Assembly (NCBI RefSeq): GCF_001307275.1
Contig: NZ_CP012831.1
Span: 2,294,001-2,358,000, forward strand
Source of the DNA: Pseudomonas fluorescens
GTDB lineage: Bacteria > Pseudomonadota > Gammaproteobacteria > Pseudomonadales > Pseudomonadaceae
Direction of reading: 5' to 3'
DNA: 64,000 nt
In this document: positions 29,014 to 38,050 of the stretch, piece after piece
How the letters are laid out: each line of letters begins with the position of its first letter
Numbering within the stretch: position 1 is the stretch's first letter
Notes under the pieces: model-generated
What the model was told of the DNA's origin: nothing
The model's database searches: none
What the model saw: the letters and a program-made list of their open reading frames with translations, nothing else
Position numbers and translations under genes: made by a program

Positions 29014-30243
29014 TTAGAACAACACGCGGCAACGAATCGTGCCATTGATGTGCTGCAGCTTCTCTTGCGCCAGGTCCGAGTATTCGGCGTCGACGTCGAT
29101 CACGACGTAGCCGACTTTCTCGTTGGTCTGCAGGAACTGACCGGAAATGTTGATGCCGTTTTCGGCGAAGACCTTGTTGATCTCGCTCATCACACCCGGG
29201 ATGTTCTCGTGGATGTGCAGCAGGCGATGCTTGCCAGGGTGGGCCGGCAGGGCCACTTCCGGGAAGTTCACCGACGATACCGACGTACCGTTGTCGCTGT
29301 ACTTGACCAGCTTCTCCGCCACTTCCAGGCCGATGTTGGCTTGGGCTTCAGCGGTGGAACCGCCGATGTGCGGGGTCAGGATCACGTTGTCCAGGCCACG
29401 CAGCGGGCTTTCGAAGATGTCGTCGTTGGAGCGTGGCTCCACCGGGAACACGTCGATGGCGGCGCCGATCAGGTGCTTGTCCTTGATCGCTTCGGCCAGG
29501 GCGTCGAGCTTGACCACGGTGCCACGCGCGGCGTTGATCAGGATCCCGCCCTTCTTGATGGCACGGATTTCCTTCTCGCCGATCATCCACTGGGTGGCGG
29601 CGGTTTCCGGTACGTGCAGGGTCACGATGTCGGACATGCCCAGCAGCTCGTGCAAGTCGTTGACCTGGGTGGCGTTGCCCAGGGGCAGCTTGGTCACGGT
29701 GTCGTAGAAGAACACTTGCATGCCCAGGCCTTCAGCCAGTACCGACAACTGCGTGCCGATCGAGCCGTAGCCGACGATACCCAGCTTCTTGCCGCGGATT
29801 TCGAAGGAGTTGGCCGCGCTCTTGATCCAGCCACCACGGTGGCAGGAAGCGTTCTTCTCAGGGATGCCGCGCAGCAGCAGGATCGCTTCGGCCAGCACCA
29901 GCTCGGCGACGGAACGGGTGTTGGAGTACGGCGCGTTGAACACCGCGATACCGCGCTCGCGAGCCGCGTTGAGGTCAACCTGGTTGGTGCCGATGCAGAA
30001 GCAGCCGACCGCCACCAGTTTCTTGGCGTGGTCGAAGATCTCTTCGGTCAGTTGAGTACGGGAGCGAATGCCGATGAAGTGAGCATCGGCGATCTTTTCC
30101 TTGAGCTGGGCTTCCGGCAGAGAACTGGTGATGTACTCGATGCTGGTGTAGCCCGCCGACTTGAGGACGTCGACAGCCGATTGGTGGACGCCTTCGAGAA
30201 GAAGGAACTTGATCTTGCTCTTATCGAGAGAAGTCTTGCTCAT
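29014..30243 (-). CDS. serA: D-3-phosphoglycerate dehydrogenase
   Basis: 409-aa first enzyme of serine synthesis, NAD-dependent oxidation of 3-phosphoglycerate; the family also reduces 2-oxoglutarate to D-2-hydroxyglutarate. NAD-binding GIVGYGSIGTQL (about 155-166), catalytic R240, E269 and H292 (LTPHIGGSTAEAQ), and a C-terminal serine-sensing ACT domain (about 338-409) are all present. Start at 30243 (MSKTSLDKSKI) matches the family; the upstream in-frame extension is not supported. It is divergent from the flavin dehydrogenase gene. Confidence 0.96.
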   Translation of the reverse strand: MSKTSLDKSKIKFLLLEGVHQSAVDVLKSAGYTSIEYITSSLPEAQLKEKIADAHFIGIRSRTQLTEEIFDHAKKLVAVGCFCIGTNQVDLNAARERGIAVFNAPYSNTRSVAELVLAEAILLLRGIPEKNASCHRGGWIKSAANSFEIRGKKLGIVGYGSIGTQLSVLAEGLGMQVFFYDTVTKLPLGNATQVNDLHELLGMSDIVTLHVPETAATQWMIGEKEIRAIKKGGILINAARGTVVKLDALAEAIKDKHLIGAAIDVFPVEPRSNDDIFESPLRGLDNVILTPHIGGSTAEAQANIGLEVAEKLVKYSDNGTSVSSVNFPEVALPAHPGKHRLLHIHENIPGVMSEINKVFAENGINISGQFLQTNEKVGYVVIDVDAEYSDLAQEKLQHINGTIRCRVLF

Positions 30244-30352
30244 CTGCGTAAACCTGTGTCCCGGAGAAAAATGGCAGGGAATCGGACAGCGCATGCTGGC
30301 CCGACCGGCGTGACAGCCGTCGCCGCAGAACAGCCGTTGGGCACTACGCTGC

Positions 30353-30380
30353 GGGGTCGGTATGCTAGCATACGCACCCC
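30353..30380. promoter_or_regulatory. Palindromic divergent promoter/operator between serA and the FAD dehydrogenase gene
   Basis: Perfect palindrome GTATGCTAGCATAC (30360-30373) extended by GGGGT and ACCCC (30353-30357, 30376-30380). On the plus strand TATGCT (30361-30366) sits 18 bp after TTGGGC (30337-30342). The same TATGCT occurs on the minus strand (30372-30367), so it may hold back-to-back -10 elements or a regulator site. Confidence 0.5.
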
Positions 30381-30448
30381 GCTAAACACTCATTCCTGCG
30401 ACGTGAAGCGTTCTCAGGATGACCATGAATTGTTCGAGAGTTCTATCG

Positions 30449-31843
30449 ATGACCCATCCTGCCGTGATAGATGAGCTGAAGACCCTGGTTGAGCCTGGCA
30501 AGGTCCTGACCGATGCCGACTCCCTGAACGCTTACGGCAAGGATTGGACCAAGCATTTCGCCCCGGCGCCTTCGGCCATTGTCTTTCCCAAGACCACCGA
30601 ACAGGTCCAGGCCATCGTGCGCTGGGCCAATGCGCACAAAGTCGCGCTGGTACCATCGGGCGGGCGCACCGGGCTGTCCGCCGCGGCCGTGGCCGCCAAC
30701 GGCGAAGTCGTGGTGTCATTCGACTACATGAACCAGATTCTCGACGTGAACCTGACCGACCGTACTGCCGTGTGCCAGCCGGGCGTGGTCACCGAACAGC
30801 TGCAGAACCAGGCTGAGGAACATGGCTTGTACTACCCGGTGGACTTCGCTTCGGCAGGTTCCAGCCAGATTGGCGGCAATATCGGCACCAATGCCGGTGG
30901 TATCAAGGTCATTCGCTACGGCATGACTCGCAACTGGGTGGCAGGCATGAAGGTCGTCACCGGCAAGGGCGACCTGCTGGAGCTGAACAAGGACCTGATC
31001 AAGAACGCCACCGGCTACGACTTGCGGCAGCTGTTCATCGGCGCCGAGGGCACCCTGGGCTTCGTGGTCGAGGCCACCATGCGCCTGGACCGTGCGCCGA
31101 AAAACCTCACCGCCATGGTGCTCGGCACCCCGGACTTCGACTCGATCATGCCGGTGCTGCACGCTTTCCAAGGCAAGCTGGACCTGACCGCCTTCGAATT
31201 CTTCTCCGACAAGGCCCTGGCCAAGGTCCTCGGTCGTGGCGACGTTCCGGCACCGTTCGAAACCGACTGCCCGTTCTACGCCCTGCTGGAATTCGAAGCC
31301 ACCACCGAAGAGGTCGCCAACCACGCCCTGGAAACCTTCGAGCACTGCGTGGAGCAGGGCTGGGTGCTGGACGGCGTGATGAGCCAGAGCGAAACCCAAC
31401 TGCAGAACCTGTGGAAGCTGCGCGAGTACATCTCCGAAACCATTTCCCACTGGACGCCGTACAAGAACGACATTTCGGTGACTGTCTCGAAAGTCCCAGC
31501 CTTCTTGCGGGAAATCGACGCGATCGTCGGCGAACACTACCCGGATTTCGAAATCGTCTGGTTCGGCCACATCGGCGACGGCAACCTGCATTTGAACATC
31601 CTCAAGCCGGAAAACCTCAGCAAGGATGAGTTTTTCGCCAAGTGCGCGACCGTGAACAAATGGGTCTTTGAAACCGTCGAGAAGTACAACGGCTCGATTT
31701 CCGCCGAACACGGCGTGGGCATGACCAAGCGCGACTACCTGACCTATAGTCGTTCGCCGGTAGAAATCGAATACATGAAAGCCGTGAAGGCCGTCTTCGA
31801 CCCGAACGGCATCATGAACCCGGGCAAGATTTTCCCGATTTGA
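30449..31843 (+). CDS. FAD-binding oxidoreductase, D-2-hydroxyglutarate dehydrogenase type
   Basis: 464-aa GlcD/D2HGDH-family flavoprotein. FAD-binding domain (about 30-215; VPSGGRTGLSAAAVA and NIGTNAGGIKVIRYGMTRNW) and FAD-oxidase C-terminal domain with the metal-site stretch WFGHIGDGNLHLNI and ISAEHGVGMTKRDYL. In P. stutzeri the gene next to serA encodes D-2-hydroxyglutarate dehydrogenase, which removes the D-2-hydroxyglutarate made by SerA; the same arrangement here supports that role. D-lactate oxidation is the alternative. Start ATG 30449 is preferred to 30419/30425. Confidence 0.85.
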   Translation: MTHPAVIDELKTLVEPGKVLTDADSLNAYGKDWTKHFAPAPSAIVFPKTTEQVQAIVRWANAHKVALVPSGGRTGLSAAAVAANGEVVVSFDYMNQILDVNLTDRTAVCQPGVVTEQLQNQAEEHGLYYPVDFASAGSSQIGGNIGTNAGGIKVIRYGMTRNWVAGMKVVTGKGDLLELNKDLIKNATGYDLRQLFIGAEGTLGFVVEATMRLDRAPKNLTAMVLGTPDFDSIMPVLHAFQGKLDLTAFEFFSDKALAKVLGRGDVPAPFETDCPFYALLEFEATTEEVANHALETFEHCVEQGWVLDGVMSQSETQLQNLWKLREYISETISHWTPYKNDISVTVSKVPAFLREIDAIVGEHYPDFEIVWFGHIGDGNLHLNILKPENLSKDEFFAKCATVNKWVFETVEKYNGSISAEHGVGMTKRDYLTYSRSPVEIEYMKAVKAVFDPNGIMNPGKIFPI

Positions 31844-31884
31844 TACCTAAAACACCTGATGAACCCCAGAAGCAGGAGTCGGTA

Positions 31885-32550
31885 ATGAGCTATCAGCACC
31901 AGTATGTCGACGGTACACGTATTCATTTCCCGGTGGGGAAAGTGGTGTGCATTGGCCGTAACTACGCCGAACATGCAAAGGAACTGGACAACCCTGTGCC
32001 CACCGAACCCTTGCTGTTCATCAAGCCGGGCAGCTGTGTGGTGCCACTGGAAGGCGGTTTCAGCATTCCCGCCGACCGTGGTTCGGTGCACTACGAGGCG
32101 GAAATCGCCGTACTGATCGGCAAGCCGCTGTCCACCAAACCCAGCGCTGAAGAAGTACTGGACGCGATCTCCGGCTTCGCCCCGGCCCTGGACCTGACCC
32201 TGCGGGACAAACAGGCCGAGCTCAAGGCCAAGGGCCTGCCCTGGGAGGTTGCCAAGTCCTTTGACGGTGCGGCGGTGATTGCCCCGTTTGTTTCGAACGC
32301 TACGTTTGCCGACCTGACCGACATTCCCGTGCGCCTGACCATCAACGGTGAAGTGCGCCAGGACGGCAACAGCAGCCTGATGCTCAACCCCATCGTACCG
32401 ATGATCCAATACATGGCCGGTTGCTTCTCGCTGCAGGCCGGCGACGTGATCCTCACCGGCACCCCGGCAGGCGTCGGGCCGCTGAATGCGGGCGATGAGC
32501 TGATCCTGGAACTGCCAGGGACGAGCCGCTTCGAAAGCAGCGTTCGCTAA
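31885..32550 (+). CDS. Fumarylacetoacetate-hydrolase-family protein
   Basis: 221-aa FAH-domain protein (YcgM/FAHD1-like, acylpyruvase or oxaloacetate decarboxylase type). Metal-site residues lie in HYEAEIAVLIGKPL (E-x-E) and the FAPALDLTLRD stretch; active-site loop CIGRNYAEHAKEL; C-terminal LTGTPAGVGPL. AGGAG precedes ATG 31885. It follows the flavin dehydrogenase by 41 bp and is probably co-transcribed with it. Confidence 0.83.
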   Translation: MSYQHQYVDGTRIHFPVGKVVCIGRNYAEHAKELDNPVPTEPLLFIKPGSCVVPLEGGFSIPADRGSVHYEAEIAVLIGKPLSTKPSAEEVLDAISGFAPALDLTLRDKQAELKAKGLPWEVAKSFDGAAVIAPFVSNATFADLTDIPVRLTINGEVRQDGNSSLMLNPIVPMIQYMAGCFSLQAGDVILTGTPAGVGPLNAGDELILELPGTSRFESSVR

Positions 32551-32568
32551 CGGCCAACCTTTGCCCCC

Positions 32569-32660
32569 TTGTGGGAGCGAGCTTGCTCGCGATAGCGGTG
32601 TGCCAGCCAACACCCATGTTGAAGGTGATGGCCTCATCGCGAGCAAGCTCGTTCCCACAG
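32569..32660. repeat. REPIN, family A, canonical
   Basis: Inverted family-A pair, 92 bp; one substitution in the right arm. Confidence 0.88.
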
Positions 32661-32781
32661 GCATGTATGGCGCATATGCGATCATTTACCGTTTTTTTCA
32701 CATGCCATCTGGATAATTCCGGGGAATGCGGCATCTGAGCCAGCCACTCCCCTAGCCGAATTTTCTGGAACGCATTCCCCG

Positions 32782-33711
32782 ATGGCCAAAACCCAAGCAC
32801 TGTCTGCCAAACCTGCCCGCCGCTCGCGCTTCGCCCTGCCCTGGTATGCCTGGTCGCTGTTGGCGGTGGCCGCAGCCTATGGCCTGGCGTTTGCGATGCA
32901 TTGGGACGACCGCGGTCTGCTTTGGCTATCGGAACACTTCCAGAGCCCGGCCCAGCGCCAGGAAAGCATCTGGTTGCCGGACTACCGCGCCGTGATCGAC
33001 GCCAAGCCGCTACCGGGCATGGAGAAGGACGAAGCATCCGATGTGGCCTACAACCCACAGACTAAGACTCTGTTCGCGGTCATGGGCAAGAACCCGCTCC
33101 TGGTGGAACTGAGCCTGCAGGGCGACGTGCTGCGCAAGATGCCTTTGGTGGGCTGGAACAACCCTGAAGGCGTGACCTGCATGACCAATGGCCTGCTGGC
33201 GATTACCGACGAGCGCAATCACATGTTGTCGATCGTCCAGGTGGATGCCAACACCCGCGAACTGAACAGCACTGACTTTCCTCATTATGATCTGGGCGCC
33301 TCGCAGAACCAGAACAAAGGGTTCGAAGCAATCGCCTGGGACCCGCGCAACCAGCAACTGGTGCTCGGCGAAGAACGTCCGCCGGCACTGTTCACCTGGA
33401 AAAGCGATGGCAGCCAACTGCTCAAGGGCGACAAGCAGATCCACGTCAGCAATGAACTGGACCTGCGCAACCTCTCGGCATTGGCGATCGACCCGCGCAC
33501 TGGCCATACGCTGGTGCTTTCGGCCGACTCCCACCTGCTGCTGGAACTGGACGAAAAAGGCGAGCAAGTCAGCTTCATGACCTTGTTGGGTGGCTTCAAC
33601 GGCCTGAAAGACACGATCCCTCGCGCCGAAGGCGTCACCATCGACGATGCCGGCAACCTGTACATAGTCAGCGAGCCGAATCTGTTCTATCGTCTCGAAA
33701 AACAGCGCTGA
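32782..33711 (+). CDS. SdiA-regulated-family protein (first copy)
   Basis: 309 aa; basic N-terminus followed by one membrane segment (about 23-40, LPWYAWSLLAVAAAYGLAF), then a YjiK/SdiA-regulated beta-propeller domain (about 70-309) with repeated blades such as ASDVAYNPQTKTLFAV, KGFEAIAWDPRNQQLVL and NLSALAIDPRTGHTLV, ending with DDAGNLYIVSEPNLFYR. Probably anchored in the inner membrane facing the periplasm. Role unknown. A paralogue follows 121 bp later. Confidence 0.8.
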   Translation: MAKTQALSAKPARRSRFALPWYAWSLLAVAAAYGLAFAMHWDDRGLLWLSEHFQSPAQRQESIWLPDYRAVIDAKPLPGMEKDEASDVAYNPQTKTLFAVMGKNPLLVELSLQGDVLRKMPLVGWNNPEGVTCMTNGLLAITDERNHMLSIVQVDANTRELNSTDFPHYDLGASQNQNKGFEAIAWDPRNQQLVLGEERPPALFTWKSDGSQLLKGDKQIHVSNELDLRNLSALAIDPRTGHTLVLSADSHLLLELDEKGEQVSFMTLLGGFNGLKDTIPRAEGVTIDDAGNLYIVSEPNLFYRLEKQR

Positions 33712-33832
33712 CAGGACTAACTCTGTAAGGTAAGTTCCCTTTCGTTGTAGGGTGTGGCACACCGCCATTAAGTTTCAGTTCAGGCAGCCGTGGTATTTCC
33801 ACTCACCTGTTCTCATCCGAGCCCACCCCAAC

Positions 33833-34747
33833 ATGCGTCGACTCGCCCGTCCCAAACCCGTGATTCTGATATTGCTGACGCTGGCGCTGATCTTCCTGAT
33901 CGCCGCCGGCCAGTATTTGCGCCTGTTCGAACGCGCCTGGTTCAACCTCCACACCTATTGGAAACCCATCAGCGAAGAAACCATCGCCCTGGACCAATAC
34001 CGGGTCACGGTGGAGGCGCAGGTGATCGACGGGCTGGACGATGACGTTTCCGCGCTGACGTTCGATCCGATCCGCAAGAGCCTGTTCACCGTGACCAATA
34101 AAAACGCCGAGATGATCGAGCTGTCGCTGGACGGCAAGATTTTGCGGCGCATTGCCCTGATCGGCTTTGGCGATCCGGAGGCGGTGGAGTTCATCAGCGA
34201 AGACACTTACGTCATCACTGACGAACGCCAGCAGCGCCTGATCAAGATTCATCTGGAGGACGACACCCAATTCCTTGACGCCGCCGACGCCGAGCAAATG
34301 ACCCTCGGCGTGCACATGAGCGGCAACAAGGGGTTCGAAGGGCTGGCCTACGATTCGGTGGGCAAACGCCTGTTCGTGGCCAAGGAACGCGACCCGATGC
34401 TGATTTATGAAGTGCATGGGTTTCCCCACCACAATCCGGAAAAATCCTACGCGGTCCATGTGATCAACAACCCCAAGCGCGATGCGGGGCTGTTCGTGCG
34501 CGACCTTTCAAGCCTGCAATACGATGAACGCAGCGGCCACTTGCTGGCGCTGTCCGATGAATCGCGGTTGATTATCGAATTGGATATCGACGGCCGGCCG
34601 CTGAGCACGCTGTCGTTGAGCAAGGGTGGCCAGGGCCTGCAAAAAACCGTGCCCCAGGCCGAAGGCCTGGCCATGGACGATGATGGCAACCTGTACCTGG
34701 TGAGCGAGCCGAACCTGTTCTATGTGTTCAAGAAGCCACAGCCTTGA
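33833..34747 (+). CDS. SdiA-regulated-family protein (second copy)
   Basis: 304-aa paralogue of the preceding gene: one N-terminal membrane segment (PVILILLTLALIFLIAAGQY), then matching blades (VSALTFDPIRKSLFTVTNKN, KGFEGLAYDSVGKRLFVAKE, DLSSLQYDERSGHLLAL) and the same ending DDDGNLYLVSEPNLFY. Start ATG 33833 puts the membrane segment at the very N-terminus; an upstream in-frame extension is unlikely. Confidence 0.8.
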   Translation: MRRLARPKPVILILLTLALIFLIAAGQYLRLFERAWFNLHTYWKPISEETIALDQYRVTVEAQVIDGLDDDVSALTFDPIRKSLFTVTNKNAEMIELSLDGKILRRIALIGFGDPEAVEFISEDTYVITDERQQRLIKIHLEDDTQFLDAADAEQMTLGVHMSGNKGFEGLAYDSVGKRLFVAKERDPMLIYEVHGFPHHNPEKSYAVHVINNPKRDAGLFVRDLSSLQYDERSGHLLALSDESRLIIELDIDGRPLSTLSLSKGGQGLQKTVPQAEGLAMDDDGNLYLVSEPNLFYVFKKPQP

Positions 34748-34764
34748 TGCACCACAAAACCTAA

Positions 34765-34854
34765 TGTGGGAGCGAGCTTGCTCGCGATGGCGGTGTGTCT
34801 GCCAACATTAGCGTGTTGGATAGACCGCTATCGCGAGCAAGCTCGCTCCCACAG
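34765..34854. repeat. REPIN, family A, canonical
   Basis: Inverted family-A pair, 90 bp, at a convergent junction (SdiA-regulated gene/rpiA). Confidence 0.9.
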
Positions 34855-34888
34855 GGACTGCTTCACTCAAAAGAACTGTTTCGCCAAC

Positions 34889-35563
34889 TTACTCAGCCCG
34901 CAGGGTCTTCACCCCTTCAGCGGTTCCCAGCAACAGCACATCCGCCGGACGCGCCGCGAACAGACCATTGGTGACCACGCCCACGATGGCGTTGATCTGG
35001 CTTTCCAGCTCCACCGGGTTGGTGATCTGCAGGTTATGCACGTCCAGGATGATATTGCCGTTATCGGTCAGCACGCCTTCGCGGTACACCGGGTCGCCGC
35101 CCAGCTTCACCAGTTGCCGGGCCACGTGGCTGCGGGCCATGGGAATGACTTCCACCGGCAATGGGAATGCGCCCAGCACCGGCACCAGCTTGCTGGCATC
35201 GGCAATGCAGATGAAGGTCTTGGCCACCGCCGCGACGATCTTCTCGCGGGTCAAGGCCGCGCCGCCGCCCTTGATCAGGTTCAGGTGCGCGTCGCTTTCG
35301 TCGGCGCCGTCGATGTAGAACTCCAGGTCGCTGACGGTGTTGAGCTCGTACACCGGGATCCCGTGGCCCTTGAGGCGTGCGGCAGTCGCTTCGGAGCTGG
35401 CGACCGCGCCGTCAAACGCGCCCTTGTGTTGCGCCAGCGCATCGATGAAGCAATTGGCCGTGGAGCCGGTGCCGACCCCGACGACGCTCTTGTCATCCAG
35501 TTTCGGGAGGATGAGGTCGACGGCGGCCTGGGCCACGGCCTGTTTGAGTTGATCCTGGGTCAT
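34889..35563 (-). CDS. rpiA: Ribose-5-phosphate isomerase A
   Basis: 224-aa enzyme interconverting ribose 5-phosphate and ribulose 5-phosphate in the pentose phosphate pathway. Phosphate loop [15 protein letters not shown] (about 29-43), [10 protein letters not shown] (catalytic Asp about 85 and 88) and [13 protein letters not shown] with the catalytic Glu at about 107. Start at 35563 gives the standard length; the open frame continues upstream across the REPIN but is not gene sequence. Divergent from ilvA, as in other Pseudomonas. Confidence 0.96.
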   Translation of the reverse strand: MTQDQLKQAVAQAAVDLILPKLDDKSVVGVGTGSTANCFIDALAQHKGAFDGAVASSEATAARLKGHGIPVYELNTVSDLEFYIDGADESDAHLNLIKGGGAALTREKIVAAVAKTFICIADASKLVPVLGAFPLPVEVIPMARSHVARQLVKLGGDPVYREGVLTDNGNIILDVHNLQITNPVELESQINAIVGVVTNGLFAARPADVLLLGTAEGVKTLRAE

Positions 35564-35620
35564 GCGGGCTCCGAAGGTGCCGAGAGGGAACGAAAGGCCG
35601 GCATTATAGGCGTAGAAACC

Positions 35621-35713
35621 GTGGCGAGGGAGCTTGCTCCCGCTTGAGTGCGAAGCGCTCATCGCTTTTTCTGGGGCCGCTGCGCGGCCCAACGGGAGTA
35701 GGCACCCTCGCCA
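35621..35713. repeat. REPIN, family B
   Basis: Inverted family-B pair with substitutions in the right arm (AACGGGAGTAGGCACCCTCG), in the divergent rpiA/ilvA gap. Confidence 0.82.
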
Positions 35714-35816
35714 GCGGGGGCTCGCTGCCTTCAAACCCCTTAATTCGTGTGGTCGCCCGGCCAAAAGCCGGGTTAGACTCCTTGGCCCTGCCCAACCCGC
35801 TCAGTGATGCTTTCCG

Positions 35817-37331
35817 ATGCTTGAACAGTACGTCAAAAAGATCCTCACCTCGCGCGTTTACGACGTTGCCGTAGAAACCCCGCTGCAGACCGCTCGCCAG
35901 CTCTCCGAGCGGCTGGGCAACAGCATTTTGCTCAAGCGTGAAGACTTGCAGCCGGTGTTCTCGTTCAAGATTCGCGGGGCCTACAACAAGCTGACCCAGC
36001 TCAGCGACGAAGAGCGCGCCCGCGGCGTGGTCACGGCTTCGGCGGGCAACCACGCCCAGGGCCTGGCCCTGGCGGCCAAGGTGCTGGGGGTCAAGGCCAC
36101 CATCGTGATGCCCAAGACCACGCCGGAAATCAAGGTCGAAGGCGTGCGCTCCCGTGGCGGCAAAGTGGTGCTGCACGGCGATTCGTTCCCCGAAGCCCTG
36201 GCCTATTCGCTGAAACTGGTGGACGAAAAGGGCTACGTCTACATCCACCCGTATGACGACCCCCACACCATTGCCGGACAGGGCACGGTGGCGATGGAGA
36301 TCCTGCGCCAGCACCCTGGGCGCCTGGACGCGATTTTCGTCCCGGTGGGCGGTGGCGGGCTGATTGCCGGGATCGCGGCCTACGTGAAATACCTGCGCCC
36401 GGACATCAAGATCATCGGCGTCGAACCGGACGACTCCAATTGCCTGCAAGCGGCCATGGCCGCGGGCGAGCGCGTGGTGCTGCCGACCGTGGGGCTGTTC
36501 GCCGACGGCGTTGCCGTGGCGCAGATCGGCCAGCACACCTTTGATATCTGCAAGCATCATGTGGACGAAGTGATCACCGTCAGTACCGACGAAATCTGCG
36601 CCGCCATCAAGGATATCTACGACGATACCCGCTCGATCACCGAACCTGCCGGCGCCCTGGGCGTGGCCGGGATCAAGAAATACGTCGAGTCACGAGGCAT
36701 CAGCGGCCAGACCCTGGTGGCCATCGACTCCGGTGCCAACGTCAACTTCGACCGCTTGCGCCACGTCGCCGAGCGCGCCGAACTGGGCGAAGGCCGCGAA
36801 GCGATCATCGCCGTGACCATCCCCGAGCAGCCGGGCAGCTTCAAGGCGTTCTGCGAAGCCGTCGGCAAGCGCCAGATCACCGAATTCAACTATCGCTACA
36901 ACACCGGCAGTGAAGCGCACATTTTCGTCGGCGTGCAGACCCACCCGGAAAACGACCCGCGCAGCGCGCTGATCGCCAGCCTGACCGAACAAGGCTTCCC
37001 GGTGCTGGACCTGACCGACAATGAGCTGGCCAAGTTGCACATCCGCCACATGGTCGGCGGGCATGCGGCCCATGTCATCGATGAAGTGGTGCTGCGCTTC
37101 GAGTTCCCGGAGCGCCCGGGCGCGCTGTTCAACTTTCTCAACAAGCTGGGTGGGCGCTGGAATATCTCGATGTTCCACTACCGCAACCATGGCGCCGCGG
37201 ACGGCCGCGTGGTCGCGGGGCTGCAAGTGCCTCACGATGAACGCCACCTGGTGCCGGCAGCCCTGGAGGAAATCGGCTATCCGTACTGGGATGAAAGTGA
37301 CAACCCGGCGTATCAGCTGTTCCTGGGGTGA
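35817..37331 (+). CDS. ilvA: Threonine deaminase (biosynthetic)
   Basis: 504-aa PLP enzyme making 2-oxobutanoate from threonine, first step to isoleucine. PLP lysine K51 in VFSFKIRGAYNKL, the phosphate-binding PVGGGGLIAGIA loop, and two C-terminal ACT-like regulatory repeats (about 328-400 and 423-495; VTIPEQPGSFKAFCEAVGKR and FEFPERPGALFNFLNKLGGR) that bind isoleucine/valine. Length matches the allosteric biosynthetic type, not the short catabolic one. Confidence 0.95.
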   Translation: MLEQYVKKILTSRVYDVAVETPLQTARQLSERLGNSILLKREDLQPVFSFKIRGAYNKLTQLSDEERARGVVTASAGNHAQGLALAAKVLGVKATIVMPKTTPEIKVEGVRSRGGKVVLHGDSFPEALAYSLKLVDEKGYVYIHPYDDPHTIAGQGTVAMEILRQHPGRLDAIFVPVGGGGLIAGIAAYVKYLRPDIKIIGVEPDDSNCLQAAMAAGERVVLPTVGLFADGVAVAQIGQHTFDICKHHVDEVITVSTDEICAAIKDIYDDTRSITEPAGALGVAGIKKYVESRGISGQTLVAIDSGANVNFDRLRHVAERAELGEGREAIIAVTIPEQPGSFKAFCEAVGKRQITEFNYRYNTGSEAHIFVGVQTHPENDPRSALIASLTEQGFPVLDLTDNELAKLHIRHMVGGHAAHVIDEVVLRFEFPERPGALFNFLNKLGGRWNISMFHYRNHGAADGRVVAGLQVPHDERHLVPAALEEIGYPYWDESDNPAYQLFLG

Positions 37332-37356
37332 ACCCATAATTGCGGCTGTTTGGACC

Positions 37357-37474
37357 TGTGGCGAGGGAGCTTCTGTGGGAGCAAAGCTTGCTCGCGACAC
37401 AGACGTCTCGGTTCCAAGGCAAACCGCGTCAGCTTCGTCGCGGGCAAGCCTTGCTCCCACAACTCCCTCGCCAC
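37357..37474. repeat. Nested REPIN: family A inside family B remnant
   Basis: A family-A inverted pair (37374-37461) sits between TGTGGCGAGGGAGC and AACTCCCTCGCCAC, the outermost parts of a family-B element whose inner arms are lost. Confidence 0.8.
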
Positions 37475-37515
37475 GGGGGTCTAAGCTGTTGAGCACGTCA
37501 TAAGGAAATCGAACG

Positions 37516-37944
37516 ATGGAAACGTTAACCGCGCTGAAAATCGCTCACGTCGTCGCCACGGTGTTGTTGTTGGCAGGTGCCCTGGGGCTGGCCGTCTGGG
37601 TCTGGCGCACGCGACGCAACGGCGATGCCACGGCGGCCGCGCGCACGCTACAACGGCCGCGACTGTTCGTCTGGCTGGTGATGATCCTGGCACTGGCGAG
37701 CCTGCCCTTCACCGGCTGGTGGATGGTGCATCAAGTCGGCTGGCCACTGGGCCAGACCTGGCTGCTGGCTTCCAGCGTGCTGTACACCGTGGCGGCGCTG
37801 GCCGGGTTCTGGCTATTGGTACGGTTGAACAGACTGCGCAAGCTGCCGACGGCGGGCAACGGCAAATTCACCTTGGCCCTGGCGCTGTTCAGCGTCGTCT
37901 GCTTTATCGCCATTGCGGGGTTGATGGGGGCCAAGCCGGTTTAA
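37516..37944 (+). CDS. DUF2269-like integral membrane protein
   Basis: 142 aa with four predicted membrane segments (about 9-30, 50-69, 81-102 and 118-137). The LKIAHVVATVLLLAGALG start, the FTGWWMVHQ motif after segment two and the short RLNRLRKLP basic loop fit the DUF2269 family. Function unknown. Single gene between REP elements. Confidence 0.72.
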   Translation: METLTALKIAHVVATVLLLAGALGLAVWVWRTRRNGDATAAARTLQRPRLFVWLVMILALASLPFTGWWMVHQVGWPLGQTWLLASSVLYTVAALAGFWLLVRLNRLRKLPTAGNGKFTLALALFSVVCFIAIAGLMGAKPV

Positions 37945-37966
37945 GGCTTGGGACCGTGTCGCTTTC

Positions 37967-38042
37967 ATCGCGAGCAAGCTCGCTCCCACAAGAGGTTGCG
38001 TGATCGACGCAAATCCCCTGTGGGAGCGAGCTTGCTCGCGAT
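37967..38042. repeat. REP pair, family A, reversed polarity
   Basis: Two REPs with GTGGGAGCG ends inward, 76 bp overall, at a convergent junction (DUF2269/HAD). Confidence 0.85.
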
Positions 38043-38050
38043 AGCCATTT

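Noticed and set aside
35564..35764. N-terminal extension of rpiA
   Set aside because: The extension crosses the family-B REPIN; the standard RpiA start at 35563 gives the right length.
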